Positions 56,901-62,449 of a DNA stretch of 64,000 nucleotides are shown one piece after another. Within the stretch, counting starts at the first letter, position 1, and the number at the start of each line of letters is the position of its first letter. This DNA comes from Ovis canadensis (taxonomy: Eukaryota > Chordata > Mammalia > Artiodactyla > Bovidae). The stretch spans positions 42,936,501 through 43,000,500 of the forward strand of contig NC_091257.1 of the NCBI RefSeq assembly GCF_042477335.2, given 5' to 3'. The notes below the pieces were generated by a model. The model did not search any database. It had not been told where the DNA came from and was given only the letters and a program-made list of their open reading frames with translations. The position numbers and the translations under genes were made by a program.

Positions 56901-57810
56901 ACAGGCTCAGTGGTTGTGGTGCACGGGCTTAGTTGCTCCATGGCACGTGGGCTCTTCTTGGACCAGGGATCGAACCCGTGTCTCCTGCATTGGGAAGTGG
57001 ATTCTTTACCACTGAGCCACCAGGGAAACTGTAGCTTTTATTTTTAAGATTCTTGGCAGGTGGGAGGTTTTGGGGGACCAAAGTGAAACGATCTCATCCT
57101 TGAGCTATTCGAGGGCCAGTTTTTAATCTGTTTACACATCTGCTTTGGGACCAGTGTGATGGTCCCAGCACACAGAGCCCACACTACTTTCAGAGGCCCA
57201 CACTGCTGTGTGGGGAGAGGATGTAGCTTCAGGTGGGATTATGAAAAACTAGTTAGCCTCTGTCTTCCCTGTGACCACCTATGGAGAAGACTGGGTCTAA
57301 CAGAGACTCAGACTGGAGTCTATATCAGTGCGTCAGATTACCTTACCTAGTACTTCCAGATCTGAGCTGCATTAATATTTAATGCCTGAAGGCTGCAAAG
57401 AATGTTTGTCTTTTTACTCACTGGGTTAGTTAGCATTGGTTTCTGTTTTTCCACAGACATTTGTGGTTGTGGGCAAGCAATCAGTCACCCCTGTTCTAAT
57501 TTCTTTTGTTTGAATAATGGGAATAGTAATATTTTCAACATGCCTAAGAGATGGATGAAAATTACATCATGTAGGGCTGTGAAATACTTTAAATGAAAAA
57601 TTTGGACCAACAGAATATTTCTGCCTTTCTGATCTCTATGTAAACTCTCTTCAGGCTAACGATGCCTATCTGCAGATGGCCATTGGAAACGCCCCTTGGC
57701 CCATTGGTGTTACTATGGTTGGCATCCACGCCAGAACTGGCAGGGAAAAGATTTTTTCCAAGCACGTTGCACATGTTTTAAATGATGAGACACAGCGGAA
57801 ATATATTCAG
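20854..57810 (+). CDS. PRPF18: PRPF18, pre-mRNA splicing factor 18 (exons 1-9, 3' end outside window)
   Basis: Joined coding parts: 20854-20919, 39365-39442, 42113-42217, 45066-45179, 51659-51805, 53247-53315, 54774-54914, 55037-55108 and 57655-57810. They read 316 residues without a stop and follow the vertebrate PRPF18 protein as I know it. The product is a nuclear U5-associated factor that works with SLU7 in the second step of splicing, holding the 3' splice site for exon ligation. Residues 77-117 form the small SFM (PRP4-like) motif ([17 protein letters not shown]). Residues from about 190 onward form the helical Prp18 domain, with the highly conserved loop [20 protein letters not shown] at 275-294. 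All introns are GT-AG and phase 0. The final exon (about 26 residues) was searched for in 57811-64000 and not found. Confidence 0.97.
20920..22269 (+). other. PRPF18: Intron 1, first unique part
   Basis: GC-rich to about 21290, then ordinary intron. The 185-codon frame running through exon 1 to 21297 is simply exon 1 read into the intron. No second gene seen. Confidence 0.6.
22270..22445. mobile_element. MIR SINE
   Basis: 'attcacagatgaggaaatgg', 'gcatagctagcaag' and 'cttacatccttaaccactg' are MIR landmarks. A second, shorter MIR-like piece lies at about 22550-22680. Confidence 0.65.
22727..22926 (-). mobile_element. Bov-tA SINE
   Basis: Antisense copy: 'agttgctcagtggagtcaga' to 'tgagccacaagggaagccc', with inverted B-box 'gggaatcgaacccaggtctt'. 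Confidence 0.9.
22927..23044 (-). mobile_element. Bov-tA SINE, partial tandem copy
   Basis: A second antisense tRNA-like head ('acccaggaattgaactgaga', 'gagctatgagggaagccc') follows the full copy directly, giving a head-repeated structure as at 31027-31345. Confidence 0.85.
23045..23454. other. Intron 1, unassigned stretch
   Basis: A 98-codon minus-strand frame (23131-23427) is present but has no family resemblance I can defend. Possibly an old transposon relic. Confidence 0.35.
23455..23605 (-). mobile_element. L1 3' fragment (antisense)
   Basis: 'ttatggtttatcatgggata' and 'gccatacagtaggaccttgt' match the antisense artiodactyl L1 3' segment also seen near 6100. Confidence 0.65.
23640..23932 (-). 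mobile_element. CHR-type SINE (full)
   Basis: Antisense: 'gctgggtctttgttgctgcg', 'gggatcaaacccgtgtctcc', 'gccatcagggaagcccc'. Confidence 0.85.
23933..25053. other. Intron 1, unassigned stretch
   Basis: No gene recognised. A small imperfect hairpin of (GTAT)n and (CATA)n arms lies at about 24583-24640. Confidence 0.4.
25054..25087. repeat. 34-bp perfect palindrome
   Basis: The left half 'atatatatgcatacata' (25054-25070) is the exact reverse complement of the right half (25071-25087), with no spacer. Flanking bases do not extend it. It abuts the AT-rich tail of an antisense CHR SINE. Confidence 0.95.
25088..25205 (-). mobile_element. CHR-type SINE (short)
   Basis: Antisense: 'cttggctgggctgcatgaca', 'ggccagggttgaacccgcac', 'accaccagggaagtccc'. 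Confidence 0.85.
25337..26970 (-). mobile_element. BovB LINE, longest antisense copy
   Basis: About 1.6 kb from the 3' tail ('tttcagttcagttcagtcac') to a 5' truncation near 26970. On the minus strand it carries [20 protein letters not shown] (frame 26646-26978), reverse transcriptase motif A ([13 protein letters not shown]), motif C ([12 protein letters not shown]) and the C-terminal blocks in frames 25546-25842 and 25515-25703. Stops and frameshifts separate them, so it is not an intact element. Confidence 0.92.
26971..28055. other. Intron 1, unassigned stretch
   Basis: No gene recognised. Around 27380-27540 the text 'cccatatgcctgccattta' and '(tccatc)n' resembles an old L1 3' region. Confidence 0.4.
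28067..28320 (-). mobile_element. Bov-A2 dimeric SINE with target duplication
   Basis: Antisense dimer. 'ttgcctgccct' at 28056-28066 and 28321-28331 is an 11-bp exact target duplication. Confidence 0.9.
28566..28816 (-). mobile_element. CHR-type SINE (full)
   Basis: Antisense: 'ttttggctgtgctgggtctt', 'gggatcgaacctgtgtcctc', 'acaccagggaatccct'. It sits within the L1 fragment. Confidence 0.85.
28911..28995. repeat. Telomere-like and C-rich tract
   Basis: Starts with 'cctaaccctaaccccaaccc' and continues through several Sp1-like 'cccgcccc' boxes. The minus strand reads GGGGGCGGGG-TT-GGGG-TTA-GGG, a canonical G-quadruplex pattern. Sharply different in composition from the L1 around it. Confidence 0.85.
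29900..30370 (-). mobile_element. L1 3' end (antisense)
   Basis: 'taattgaagtatagttgctc', 'ggtaaccaccagtttgttct' and 'gattccacataaatttgttt' are antisense artiodactyl L1 3' text. Confidence 0.7.
30380..31020 (-). mobile_element. Second L1 3' fragment (antisense)
   Basis: 'gctttattggggaatacttg', 'gcacagcttagtgagttacg' and 'cttgaataaatgcctaggag' mark a different, older L1 3' end. Confidence 0.65.
31027..31234 (-). mobile_element. Bov-tA SINE
   Basis: Antisense copy, inverted B-box 'gggattgaacccagatctcc', end 'gagccacaagggaagc'. Confidence 0.9.
31235..31345 (-). mobile_element. Bov-tA SINE, partial tandem copy
   Basis: A second inverted tRNA-like head, 'gacccaggaattgaacaggg' to 'gagctaccagggaagccccc'. 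Confidence 0.85.
31346..33342. other. Intron 1, longest repeat-poor stretch
   Basis: No gene recognised. Open frames at 31327-31728 (minus) and 32247-32543 (plus) have no defensible homology. The 32630-32900 part looks like a moderately old interspersed repeat of unassigned family. Confidence 0.4.
33343..33640 (-). mobile_element. BovB LINE 3' fragment
   Basis: Antisense 3' end; minus frame 33346-33744 gives [20 protein letters not shown] and the basic [19 protein letters not shown] region. Confidence 0.88.
33645..34680. other. Intron 1, unassigned stretch
   Basis: No gene or clear repeat recognised. Confidence 0.4.
34683..35100 (-). mobile_element. BovB LINE, antisense, outer part 1
   Basis: Antisense from the 3' end up to 'cacatgactactgg' in the SWTVKKAE / VMYGCE region, where it is broken by a sense BovB piece. 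Confidence 0.88.
35101..35428 (+). mobile_element. BovB LINE 3' fragment in sense orientation, nested
   Basis: Sense 3' end starting 'actgcaaggagatccaacca' and ending 'gagcaactgaactgact'; frame 34879-35421 shows [20 protein letters not shown]. It interrupts the antisense copy. Confidence 0.88.
35429..35915 (-). mobile_element. BovB LINE, antisense, outer part 2
   Basis: The antisense copy resumes at 'gatgggcctttgttggcaaa' and runs through the motif C region to 'tatttggagccagtctgttg'. About 17 bp expected between parts 1 and 2 is missing. Confidence 0.88.
36113..36715 (-). pseudogene. Decayed hAT-type (ZBED/Charlie-like) transposase
   Basis: Read on the minus strand this gives pieces that follow the hAT transposase catalytic region in order: [12 protein letters not shown] (near 36680), then PVSLKNVL (near 36550), then [11 protein letters not shown] (near 36430), then LHFWQTFSR and LKENNDSI (near 36300-36350). 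Family members read CTDGAxAMxGK, VSLKNVLD, KALLLHTEVRWL and LQGKN in the same order. The frame is broken by many stops and the N-terminal BED part is not visible. The long plus-strand frame 36113-36478 is a shadow. It could be a transposon copy or a retrocopy of a domesticated ZBED/FAM200-like gene. Confidence 0.6.
36720..36834 (+). mobile_element. Mariner-like miniature element, truncated
   Basis: Begins 'attgggttggccaaaaaaat', the terminal repeat of bovine mariner-type elements, and later has 'aaaatcggatgaactttca', a decayed inverted terminus lacking the final 'ggccaaccca'. It lies directly before the left arm of the inverted duplication. Confidence 0.65.
36835..37062 (+). repeat. Inverted duplication, left arm
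   Basis: 228 bp that reappear reverse-complemented at 38235-38462, with 14 mismatches and no gap by hand count (about 94% identity). Shared landmarks include 'cctccacacaggtatttagc' and 'ggttcccacacctgaaccca'. Family not recognised. Its minus strand has one stop (TGA) near the start and is then open for about 60 codons. Confidence 0.9.
37063..38234. other. Spacer between the inverted arms
   Basis: About 1.17 kb of intron sequence. An L1-like patch ('aatgaactcctgtctaccta') lies at about 37790-37960. No gene seen. Confidence 0.5.
38235..38462 (-). repeat. Inverted duplication, right arm
   Basis: Reverse complement of 36835-37062. On the plus strand it is open throughout (38235-38450) and reads [16 protein letters not shown] and [19 protein letters not shown]; the other arm encodes the same text with few changes after its early stop. 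No protein family recognised. Confidence 0.9.
38463..39280. other. End of intron 1, unassigned stretch
   Basis: AT-rich sequence, no gene recognised before the acceptor cluster. Confidence 0.4.
39281..39364 (+). promoter_or_regulatory. PRPF18: Three tandem 3' splice-site motifs before exon 2
   Basis: Near-identical acceptors end at 39290 (tcttcagtag), 39317 (tcttcaatag) and 39364 (tcttcaatag), each followed by GAA. Only the last gives the conserved reading frame. Using 39290 or 39317 adds 74 or 47 bases and meets a stop within 9 or 3 codons. Confidence 0.8.
39365..39442 (+). CDS. PRPF18: PRPF18 coding exon 2 (residues 23-48)
   Basis: Encodes [20 protein letters not shown] and then ERCGYK, a charged, probably helical N-terminal segment. 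Length 78 bp, phase 0 at both ends. Donor 'aag|gtatga'. The acceptor is the third of three similar ones. Confidence 0.96.
39443..42112 (+). other. PRPF18: Intron 2
   Basis: 2.67 kb, comparatively free of young SINEs. No gene or RNA gene recognised. Confidence 0.7.
42113..42217 (+). CDS. PRPF18: PRPF18 coding exon 3 (residues 49-83)
   Basis: Encodes [20 protein letters not shown] and on to MTLSRQE, the acidic linker and the first residues of the SFM motif. Length 105 bp. Consensus donor 'gag|gtaagt'. The acceptor 'ctattaatgtag' has a modest pyrimidine tract further upstream. Confidence 0.96.
42465..42545 (+). mobile_element. BovB 3' tail fragment
   Basis: Sense 80-bp piece: 'gatggacatggaggcctggc' to 'gcgactgaactgaactgaaa'. 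Too short to tell BovB from the related SINE tail with certainty, but the first part is BovB-like. Confidence 0.7.
42570..42837 (-). mobile_element. Bov-A2 dimeric SINE
   Basis: Antisense dimer in intron 3. 'aaacacattcta' before and 'aaactcattcta' after are a likely target duplication. Confidence 0.88.
42965..43260 (-). mobile_element. Older BovB 3' fragment
   Basis: Antisense 3' end ('gttgttgttcagttactaag', 'cttttgagtcggtgatgcta'), more diverged than the other copies. Confidence 0.8.
43261..44086 (+). other. PRPF18: Intron 3, middle part
   Basis: An L1-like antisense patch at about 43400-43640 ('ctgagatgaacatccttata'); otherwise nothing recognised. Confidence 0.5.
44099..44366 (-). mobile_element. 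Bov-A2 dimeric SINE with target duplication
   Basis: Antisense dimer flanked by 'ggagatagcact' at 44087-44098 and 44367-44378, an exact 12-bp duplication. Confidence 0.92.
45032..45060 (+). repeat. PRPF18: (TTCT)n microsatellite forming the exon 4 pyrimidine tract
   Basis: About six to seven TTCT units end six bases before the acceptor AG at 45064-45065. It doubles as the polypyrimidine tract that U2AF2 would bind. Confidence 0.9.
45066..45179 (+). CDS. PRPF18: PRPF18 coding exon 4 (residues 84-121)
   Basis: Encodes [20 protein letters not shown] and on to EILTPEVNK, the bulk of the SFM (PRP4-like) motif, a short helical protein-interaction module found in splicing factors PRPF4 and PRPF18. 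Length 114 bp, phase 0. Donor 'aag|gtaaga'. Its acceptor depends on the tetranucleotide repeat just upstream. Confidence 0.97.
45440..46340 (-). mobile_element. L1 3' region (antisense)
   Basis: 'ttgtggattcatccatgtta', 'cttttcattgctggtgatat', 'ggaagtggaattgctaaata' and 'agcatctttttatagactta' are antisense L1 landmarks. Confidence 0.65.
46800..47060 (-). mobile_element. L1 3' fragment (antisense)
   Basis: 'attgtgaataatgctgctgt' and 'ctagaagtggaattgctgag'. Confidence 0.65.
47380..47638 (+). mobile_element. Bov-A2 dimeric SINE with target duplication
   Basis: Sense dimer with AGC-rich tail. 'agaatttatttgt' at 47367-47379 and 47639-47651 is an exact 13-bp duplication. Confidence 0.93.
47655..48060 (-). 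mobile_element. L1 3' fragment (antisense)
   Basis: 'ttgaggtataattgacgtat', 'ttcaggtgtacagcataatg'. A typical old L1 end. Confidence 0.65.
48470..49024 (-). mobile_element. L1 3' end (antisense), left of a BovB insertion
   Basis: 'agagtgtaattgatttacaa', 'gtaaccgcaagtttgttttc', 'tttattatggctgagtaata'. Interrupted first by a Bov-A piece (48609-48699) and then by the BovB at 49028; it may continue at 50340. Confidence 0.7.
48609..48699 (+). mobile_element. Bov-A SINE monomer, 5'-truncated
   Basis: Sense half unit 'ttcttgcctggagaatccca' to 'gaagcgactgctgcagc'. 'atacaacatt' (48599-48608) and 'atacaacatc' (48700-48709) flank it. Confidence 0.88.
49028..50338 (+). mobile_element. BovB LINE, best preserved reverse transcriptase in the window
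   Basis: 5'-truncated sense copy of 1.3 kb. Frame 48951-49343 carries [20 protein letters not shown] and motif A ([13 protein letters not shown]). A 1-bp class frameshift near 49310 leads to frame 49304-49582 ([18 protein letters not shown]), and another near 49500 to the 253-codon frame 49483-50244 with motif C ([12 protein letters not shown]) and the C-terminus. It ends 'gcgactgaactgaa'. Few frameshifts separate it from a continuous frame, which suggests a relatively young insertion. It lacks the endonuclease half and cannot be active. Confidence 0.93.
50340..51150 (-). mobile_element. L1 ORF2 end and 3' region (antisense)
   Basis: 'atcttttcatgtgcccatta', 'tttgcagaagcttttaagct', 'ccatttgtttggttttggtt' then a second set 'gtacctctgtggtttggttt'. 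These are antisense L1 text; two fragments may be juxtaposed near 50700. Confidence 0.75.
51659..51805 (+). CDS. PRPF18: PRPF18 coding exon 5 (residues 122-170)
   Basis: Encodes [20 protein letters not shown], then [15 protein letters not shown] and ENTTIEELE: the linker between the SFM motif and the Prp18 domain, strongly acidic. Length 147 bp, phase 0. The donor 'gag|gtgatc' lacks the usual G at +5 and is the weakest-looking of the gene together with that of exon 8. The frame continues open into the intron for 83 codons. Confidence 0.96.
51806..52057 (+). other. PRPF18: Open read-through of exon 5 into intron 5
   Basis: Continues in frame from exon 5 with [20 protein letters not shown] and ends at a TGA (52055-52057), adding 83 residues. 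The first 110 bp are GC-rich with several CpGs, unlike the rest of the intron. If the weak donor is skipped this would give a C-terminally truncated PRPF18 lacking the Prp18 domain. An AATAAA lies at 52841-52846. Whether it is ever translated is not known. Confidence 0.4.
52140..52620 (-). mobile_element. L1-like fragment (antisense)
   Basis: 'tactccaccatcagcagtat', 'gtacatccctgccaacgttt' and 'gttacatagtattttataca' resemble the antisense L1 end, strongly diverged. Confidence 0.5.
52640..53035. mobile_element. L1 3' fragments
   Basis: 'aattgattgactgctttaca' then 'tgtacaattcagtggttttt' and 'ttgtacaactatcatcacag' belong to common L1 3' ends. Confidence 0.55.
53247..53315 (+). CDS. PRPF18: PRPF18 coding exon 6 (residues 171-193)
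   Basis: Encodes [20 protein letters not shown] and FLK; the last residues begin the first helix of the Prp18 domain. Length 69 bp, the second shortest exon. Good acceptor 'ccttcttttcag', donor 'aag|gtatgt'. Confidence 0.96.
53365..53408 (+). repeat. Poly-T tract between short direct repeats, with acceptor-like end
   Basis: 'ttggtcttac' at about 53364-53373 and again at 53397-53406 brackets about 20 T. The right end reads T-tract then 'ggtcttacag', a good-looking 3' splice site 92 bp after exon 6. Confidence 0.75.
53409..54773 (+). other. PRPF18: Intron 6, rest
   Basis: No repeat younger than background and no gene recognised. The 103-codon minus frame at 54321-54632 is unsupported. Confidence 0.6.
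54774..54914 (+). CDS. PRPF18: PRPF18 coding exon 7 (residues 194-240)
   Basis: Encodes [20 protein letters not shown], then [21 protein letters not shown]: the first helices of the Prp18 domain, which docks on the spliceosome and contacts SLU7 in yeast. Length 141 bp, phase 0. Acceptor 'tttctttccacag', donor 'agg|gtgagg'. Confidence 0.97.
55037..55108 (+). CDS. PRPF18: PRPF18 coding exon 8 (residues 241-264)
   Basis: Encodes [20 protein letters not shown] and EYVK, an internal helix of the Prp18 domain. Separated from exon 7 by only 122 bp, by far the shortest intron. Acceptor 'ttttccttttccag'; donor 'aag|gtacat' lacks G at +5. Confidence 0.97.
55109..57654 (+). other. PRPF18: Intron 8
   Basis: 2.5 kb. 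55500-56110 is relatively GC-rich with a 112-codon minus frame of no known family. A CHR SINE sits at 56712-57030. Confidence 0.6.
56712..57030 (-). mobile_element. CHR-type SINE (full)
   Basis: Antisense: 'attggctgtgcctggtcttc', 'gggatcgaacccgtgtctcc', 'gagccaccagggaaact'. Confidence 0.87.
57655..57810 (+). CDS. PRPF18: PRPF18 coding exon 9 (residues 265-316)
   Basis: Encodes [20 protein letters not shown], then [20 protein letters not shown] and [12 protein letters not shown]. It contains the most conserved loop of the family (residues 275-297), which in yeast Prp18 reaches toward the 3' splice site. Length 156 bp, phase 0. Acceptor 'taaactctcttcag', consensus donor 'cag|gtaagt'. The frame is complete to the last codon; the next exon, beginning with a GLKRLM-type sequence, lies beyond the window. 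Confidence 0.97.
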
Positions 57811-58861
57811 GTAAGTAGTTTGGAGGGCAAAGTGCTCTGGAGGTTAGCATTCCGCACTTCTCAAACTGAGTTTCGAGAGAAGGAGAATTCCAGCAGTAGG
57901 ACATAGCGTGGCAGGGTGCAAGTCCACACTTTGTATAAGCAGTGCTTGTATTTAAGACACCTTCACTGAACCGTGAAACAGAAACCTTAGGTGTCATAGA
58001 TGATGTAAGACAGAGTCAAGTGGTGTGCTTCAGTTACCTTAGTAGTGAAGTAAAACTATTACTGTTTGCTTTGGGAATTTACTGAAGAATGATGAATTTA
58101 GAGTATTTTGCAATAAGTCACAATTTTGTTATTTTCAAGGTAAGTTTAACATCTAGACAAAAAAGGTACGAATAGTTAAAATTTGGCTAGTAGTATTTTT
58201 TAAATAATTTGTAACAACACTTCTCTATACAAATAAAGTATTTACAGTTTATTTTCTTAAAGTTATTGAGCCTCACATAAACCTGATAATACTGTTGTTG
58301 GATTAAACTTTTGTTTTTAGTGAGGGAAAAAAACCTCAGTTATAACCTAGTTTTTGCCTGGTTATCAATGATCCCAGGTTGTGTCTGTATAATTACTTTT
58401 GCTGGATGTTAACTCTAAAGCTTGAAGATGAAACTCAAAAGTTTATTTAAAATATAAGATTCACTTAAAATGCATAACGTGTTTTCAGAATTTGTGCCGG
58501 ACAATAGTCGCTATCATATTCATGCATTACCATTTTATTTCATTTCAGTTCCAAGTGCTAGAGGTTATTTTGCATGTCATACTTTATGCCTTATTCATAT
58601 GTATTAACATTTTAAAATATGATTTCAACTTGACCCCCTAATGGGAACTGCAGAATTTTAGAGTTCAAATATAGTTGTGGAAATCAAAGACATTTCCATT
58701 TTTTAAATAACCACCATTGACAGTATTGAAGGCAAAAAGCTTTTAGTTGGGGGAAAAAGTGGCTTGGCTTTAACAGTAGAATATTGTTTCCAGTGATTAA
58801 ATTTACTGATTGTCTTCAGCTATACCATGGCCAAAGCTATAGTGTGTATAAAAGTTCATTT
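57811..58861 (+). other. PRPF18: Intron 9, first part
   Basis: No gene or young repeat recognised. Confidence 0.6.
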
Positions 58862-59080
58862 TGTGTGTGTGTGGCGCGTGCTCAGTCTTGTCTGACACTT
58901 TTTTGCAACCCAATGGACTGTAGCCCACCAGGCTCCTCTGTCCATGGAGTTTTCCAGGCAAGAATACTGGAGTGGGTTGCCATTTCCTCCTATAGGGGAT
59001 CTTCCTGACCCAGGGATTAAATCTGAGTCTCTTGCAGTGGCGGGCAGATTCTTTTCCGCTGAGCCACCTGGGAAGCCCTG
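58862..59080 (-). mobile_element. Bov-tA SINE
   Basis: Antisense copy starting in a (GT)n run, 'gtagcccaccaggctcctct' to 'gagccacctgggaagccc'. Confidence 0.9.
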
Positions 59081-59257
59081 TCTTAAAGACAGCATGCCTT
59101 TTTTAAACAGTGGTTTGATTACCATCTTAGAAACATTTTTCCTTTTTTAAAATATGCCTAGTATTTTAAAGATTTCTGGTTTATTTTGGAATACTATTTA
59201 TTATTATAGCTATGCAATGACCTAAACTCCCTCCATTGTTCTTCATTTTTGTAAAAA

Positions 59258-59530
59258 AATTATTTTATCTTTGGCTGTGCTGGGTCTTGCTGTGCTTATG
59301 GAGAGCAGGGGCTACTCTCTGGTTGTGATGTGTGGGGTTCTCATTGTGGTGGCTTTTCTTGTTGTGAGCTTGGACTCCAGGCACCCGGGCTCTGCAGCAC
59401 AGGCTCCATAGCTGTGGCGCATGGGCTTAGTTGCTCTGCAGCATGTGGAATCTTTCTGGATCAGGGATTGAGCCTGTGTCTTCTGCTTTGGCAGGCAGAT
59501 TTGCTACCTCTGAATCACCAGGGAAACCCC
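59258..59530 (-). mobile_element. CHR-type SINE (full)
   Basis: Antisense: 'ctttggctgtgctgggtctt', 'gggattgagcctgtgtcttc', 'aatcaccagggaaacccc'. Confidence 0.85.
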
Positions 59531-59759
59531 AGTGTTCTTTCTTTTTAACTTTTCTCCTTCCGTTCCTTTTTCCCCAAGGTGATTAGGGAATATTGGTGAA
59601 CATACTATATCTGAACTTTAGGAAGGTGTTTAACCTAAACCTAATGATATTCTTGTGTACAGATGTAAATATGATAAGACAACCAGGTGGACTCAGCTTG
59701 TTGAGTGAGAGTAGCCATGAGGACTGAGTAACGAATCCATGTCTTGTCTGGGTGGATGC

Positions 59760-59960
59760 TGGTGGACGGGGTTCTTAGTGACCTGAGCACTCTCCTGTTC
59801 AACAGTTTTCATGACCAACGTGGATGACTCTACCAAAAGGTTTATATATCAGATTTACAGACAGTAAGAAACAGAAGAGATAGGCTGTACGTTCAGATGG
59901 AGAAGAAATTTACATTCTGGAAGTTCTTGACAGACTGAAGAAAAAGACTGATTCTAAAAA
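59760..59960 (+). mobile_element. Possible L3/CR1-type LINE remnant
   Basis: 'caacagttttcatgaccaac', 'gtggatgactctaccaaaag', 'atcagatttacagacagtaa', 'ttcttgacagactgaagaaa' follow, with many changes, the CR1/L3 reverse-transcriptase end (ATGACTTGGATGA, AAATTTGCAGATGA, CTTGACAGGCTAG). Confidence 0.4.
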
Positions 59961-60164
59961 ATTAGTACTTATCTTATTCTAAAAGATTATGATGACCATA
60001 AAGAAATTTGAACTGTCAGTTGCTTGAGCAGTTTGAGCAGTGTATATCTGGAAGAATTAGGGAATTTGGTGTACTGTAAGTACAATAACAGTAGTGTAGT
60101 ATGGCTACTGGAAGGTCTAGTGAGAGCTCATGCTACATTGTTAGAGAGACACAATAATTTAATT

Positions 60165-60275
60165 TAGTGTACGTTCCACAAGGCAGGAGCATAGCTCACT
60201 GATGTGTCCTCAGAGTCTAGAAACAGTGCTCGTGGTGGGTGCTCAGTCAAGATTCGCCCATTGAATGAATGCTCA
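60165..60275 (+). mobile_element. L2 LINE 3' end
   Basis: 'ccacaaggcaggagcatagc', 'gatgtgtcctcagagtctag', 'aacagtgctcgtggtgggtg' then 'ctcagtcaagattcg' and '(gaat)n' match the L2 3' terminus. Confidence 0.65.
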
Positions 60276-60402
60276 GAAGCAAGAGAGGTGAAAGTCTGGC
60301 TTTTATTCTAGTTCTTGAGAAAGGAGACTCTTGTTGGGGGTCTGGGTAACTGTCAAGAGAGAACTTTGTGGTAGAAAAGGGGTTAAGTTTGTCCTCTACA
60401 GT

Positions 60403-60604
60403 TAAGGCCCTGGTGACGCAATGGTAAAGATTCCACCTGCCAATGCAGGAAGTGCTGGTTTGATCCCTGGGTCGGGAAGACCCCCTGGAAAAGGAAGTGA
60501 CAACCCACTCCAGTATTCTTTCCTAGAGAATTCTATGGACAGAGGAGCCTGTGTCCTTGTGATCACCAAGAGTCGGACATGACTTAGCGACTATACAGCA
60601 GCAA
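60403..60604 (+). mobile_element. Bov-tA SINE
   Basis: Sense copy: 'aaggccctggtgacgcaatg', 'tggtttgatccctgggtcgg' to 'tcggacatgacttagcgact'. Confidence 0.9.
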
Positions 60605-61829
60605 GGTATAGGAAGGAAGACACATTTCTAATCAGTTTAAGGAAAAGATTCTTCCTTTTTTAATCTTTTTGTCTTGAAACAATGGTAGACTGGTAAGAGG
60701 TTGCAAAAATAATACAAAGAAACTTTTTAACAGGCAGAATTGCCCCAGAATAGGAGTAGGGCTGCTTTAGAAGATACAGGGGAGATCCCTACCACTTGAT
60801 ATTTGAAAGAATCTGGTTGACTATTACCCTTTTCTGGTCCGTTGATAGCTCTTTGCTGTTTTCCCTAGAGGCCATTGCTTAAACCTGAGGTTGCAAATTA
60901 ACACGCACAGGGTAGTCAGGTAATGAGTGAGCTGAGTGGTAAGAAACCCCTGACCCTTGATCTGACTTGTCTTTTCCTGCTTTTCATGTAGACAGAGAAG
61001 CAGTATTTCATTTTCCTGTCACCTCTGTGATGAGAAAGGGGGACAGGTGATTAACAATGTTGTTAGTTCCATTGTACTCCAATATGAAATAAGAATTTAA
61101 AACCGTGGCAGTGCAAGCACAGCATGAAGTGTCAGCTGCATCTTAGCCTTAGCATCACTGGTGTCACCTCAGCTCATTGTTACTTTGTAGGAATATCTTT
61201 CTAATGTTGCTCCATCTTCCTTTGTTTTTTAGTGAGATGCCAGAATCCTTAATTTTTTAAAAAAGCATATGTTCCTATTTTTAAAATATTGGCAATAACA
61301 AAAACAAAAAATTAGCAGTTTGTGAGGCCAAATTAAGTGCTAGTTTTTTATCTATCTTAAACCCATGGTGCAGCTCAAGGCAAAATGCTGCCACCCCCAT
61401 GTTAGCATTTTATGAAATTCTTGATTACAATTAACTGAGTGATTTACTAAGCTGTCTTTTGAATCTTTCTCTTATTTTGGTATTTGAGTGAGACTGATTT
61501 GAATTATTCCTACAAAGGGATGGTTTAAATATATGATTTGAAGTTGAAGTCAGGAAGTGACCCACTTTTTCTTAAAGGAGTAGTAAATACTTTAGGCTTT
61601 GCACTTCACAGGTTTCTGCTACAACTCTCCAACCCGGCAGCTGTGTGAAAGCAGCCAGCGGCCGTGTTCCGGTGAAATTCCATGTATAAAAGGGATGAGC
61701 AGCCTGTGGGCTGTAGTTTGTTGACCCCATAGTAAATGTGTAAACCCAAACCTTTTCATCGTTAAGGTATTTGCTGAGGAGGTAATTGTGAAAGTCACTT
61801 AACAGGGTATTTTCTTAAACCTTTGTAAG
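60605..61829 (+). other. PRPF18: Intron 9, unassigned stretch
   Basis: No gene recognised; possible weak repeat patches only. Confidence 0.5.
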
Positions 61830-62100
61830 TAGTGAAGCATGTAAAGTGTACTGATCTTAATTGTACAGCTCAGTGATTCTTCATGTACGTGTGATTTTGT
61901 ATCAAGATGTAAAACAGGTCTAGATAACAGGAAGTTTCTAGCAGCATCCCTGAAGTTTCCCTCATCCCTTTTCTGAGCCTAAGCCCTTCTCCCATCAGAA
62001 ATGACCATTATTTTGATGTGTGTCATTATTGGTTAATATTGCCAGGTCTTGGGCATCACTTAAATGAGATCTTGGAATGTATAGAAGAATTACTTTTTGC
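61830..62100. mobile_element. L1 3' fragment
   Basis: 'cttaattgtacagctcagtg', 'ttgtatcaagatgtaaaaca' and 'agaaatgaccattattttga' resemble a common old L1 3' end. Confidence 0.5.
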
Positions 62101-62168
62101 ATAGAAATACTGGTAAGAAATAACTGTCTTCTGAAATACAGTGAAAACAATTCAAGGGGATCTTTACT

Positions 62169-62294
62169 GGGGGTTCCCTGGTGGCTTAGCTGGTAAAGAA
62201 TCTGCTTATAGTGCAGGAGACCTGGGTTTGATCCCTCGGTTGGGAAGATCCCTTGGAGAAGGGAAGGGCTACACACTCCAGTATTGGGGCCTGG
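62169..62294 (+). mobile_element. Bov-tA SINE, short, with 24-bp target duplication
   Basis: Sense head 'gggttccctggtggcttagc', B-box 'gtttgatccctcggttggg', stopping early at 'tattggggcctgg'. A 24-bp repeat with two mismatches (62145-62168 and 62295-62318; 'aaacaattca' to 'tctttact') flanks it. Confidence 0.88.
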
Positions 62295-62449
62295 AAACAA
62301 TTCAGGGGGCTCTTTACTATAACATGATTTCATCTTTGGATTTTATGCAAACCTCTGTAGAATTTAAACTGTGAAAATTGTTTGAAGTGTTCTCTTTCTC
62401 ACAAAAATTAAACACACCATAGGGAGGGTTTTCTCACCATGCAGATCAA

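Noticed and set aside
59940..60010. Possible last PRPF18 exon at 'ctaaaagattatgatgacca'
   Set aside because: It resembles the expected LKRLMT coding text for only a few bases, then meets stops, and has no acceptor in frame.
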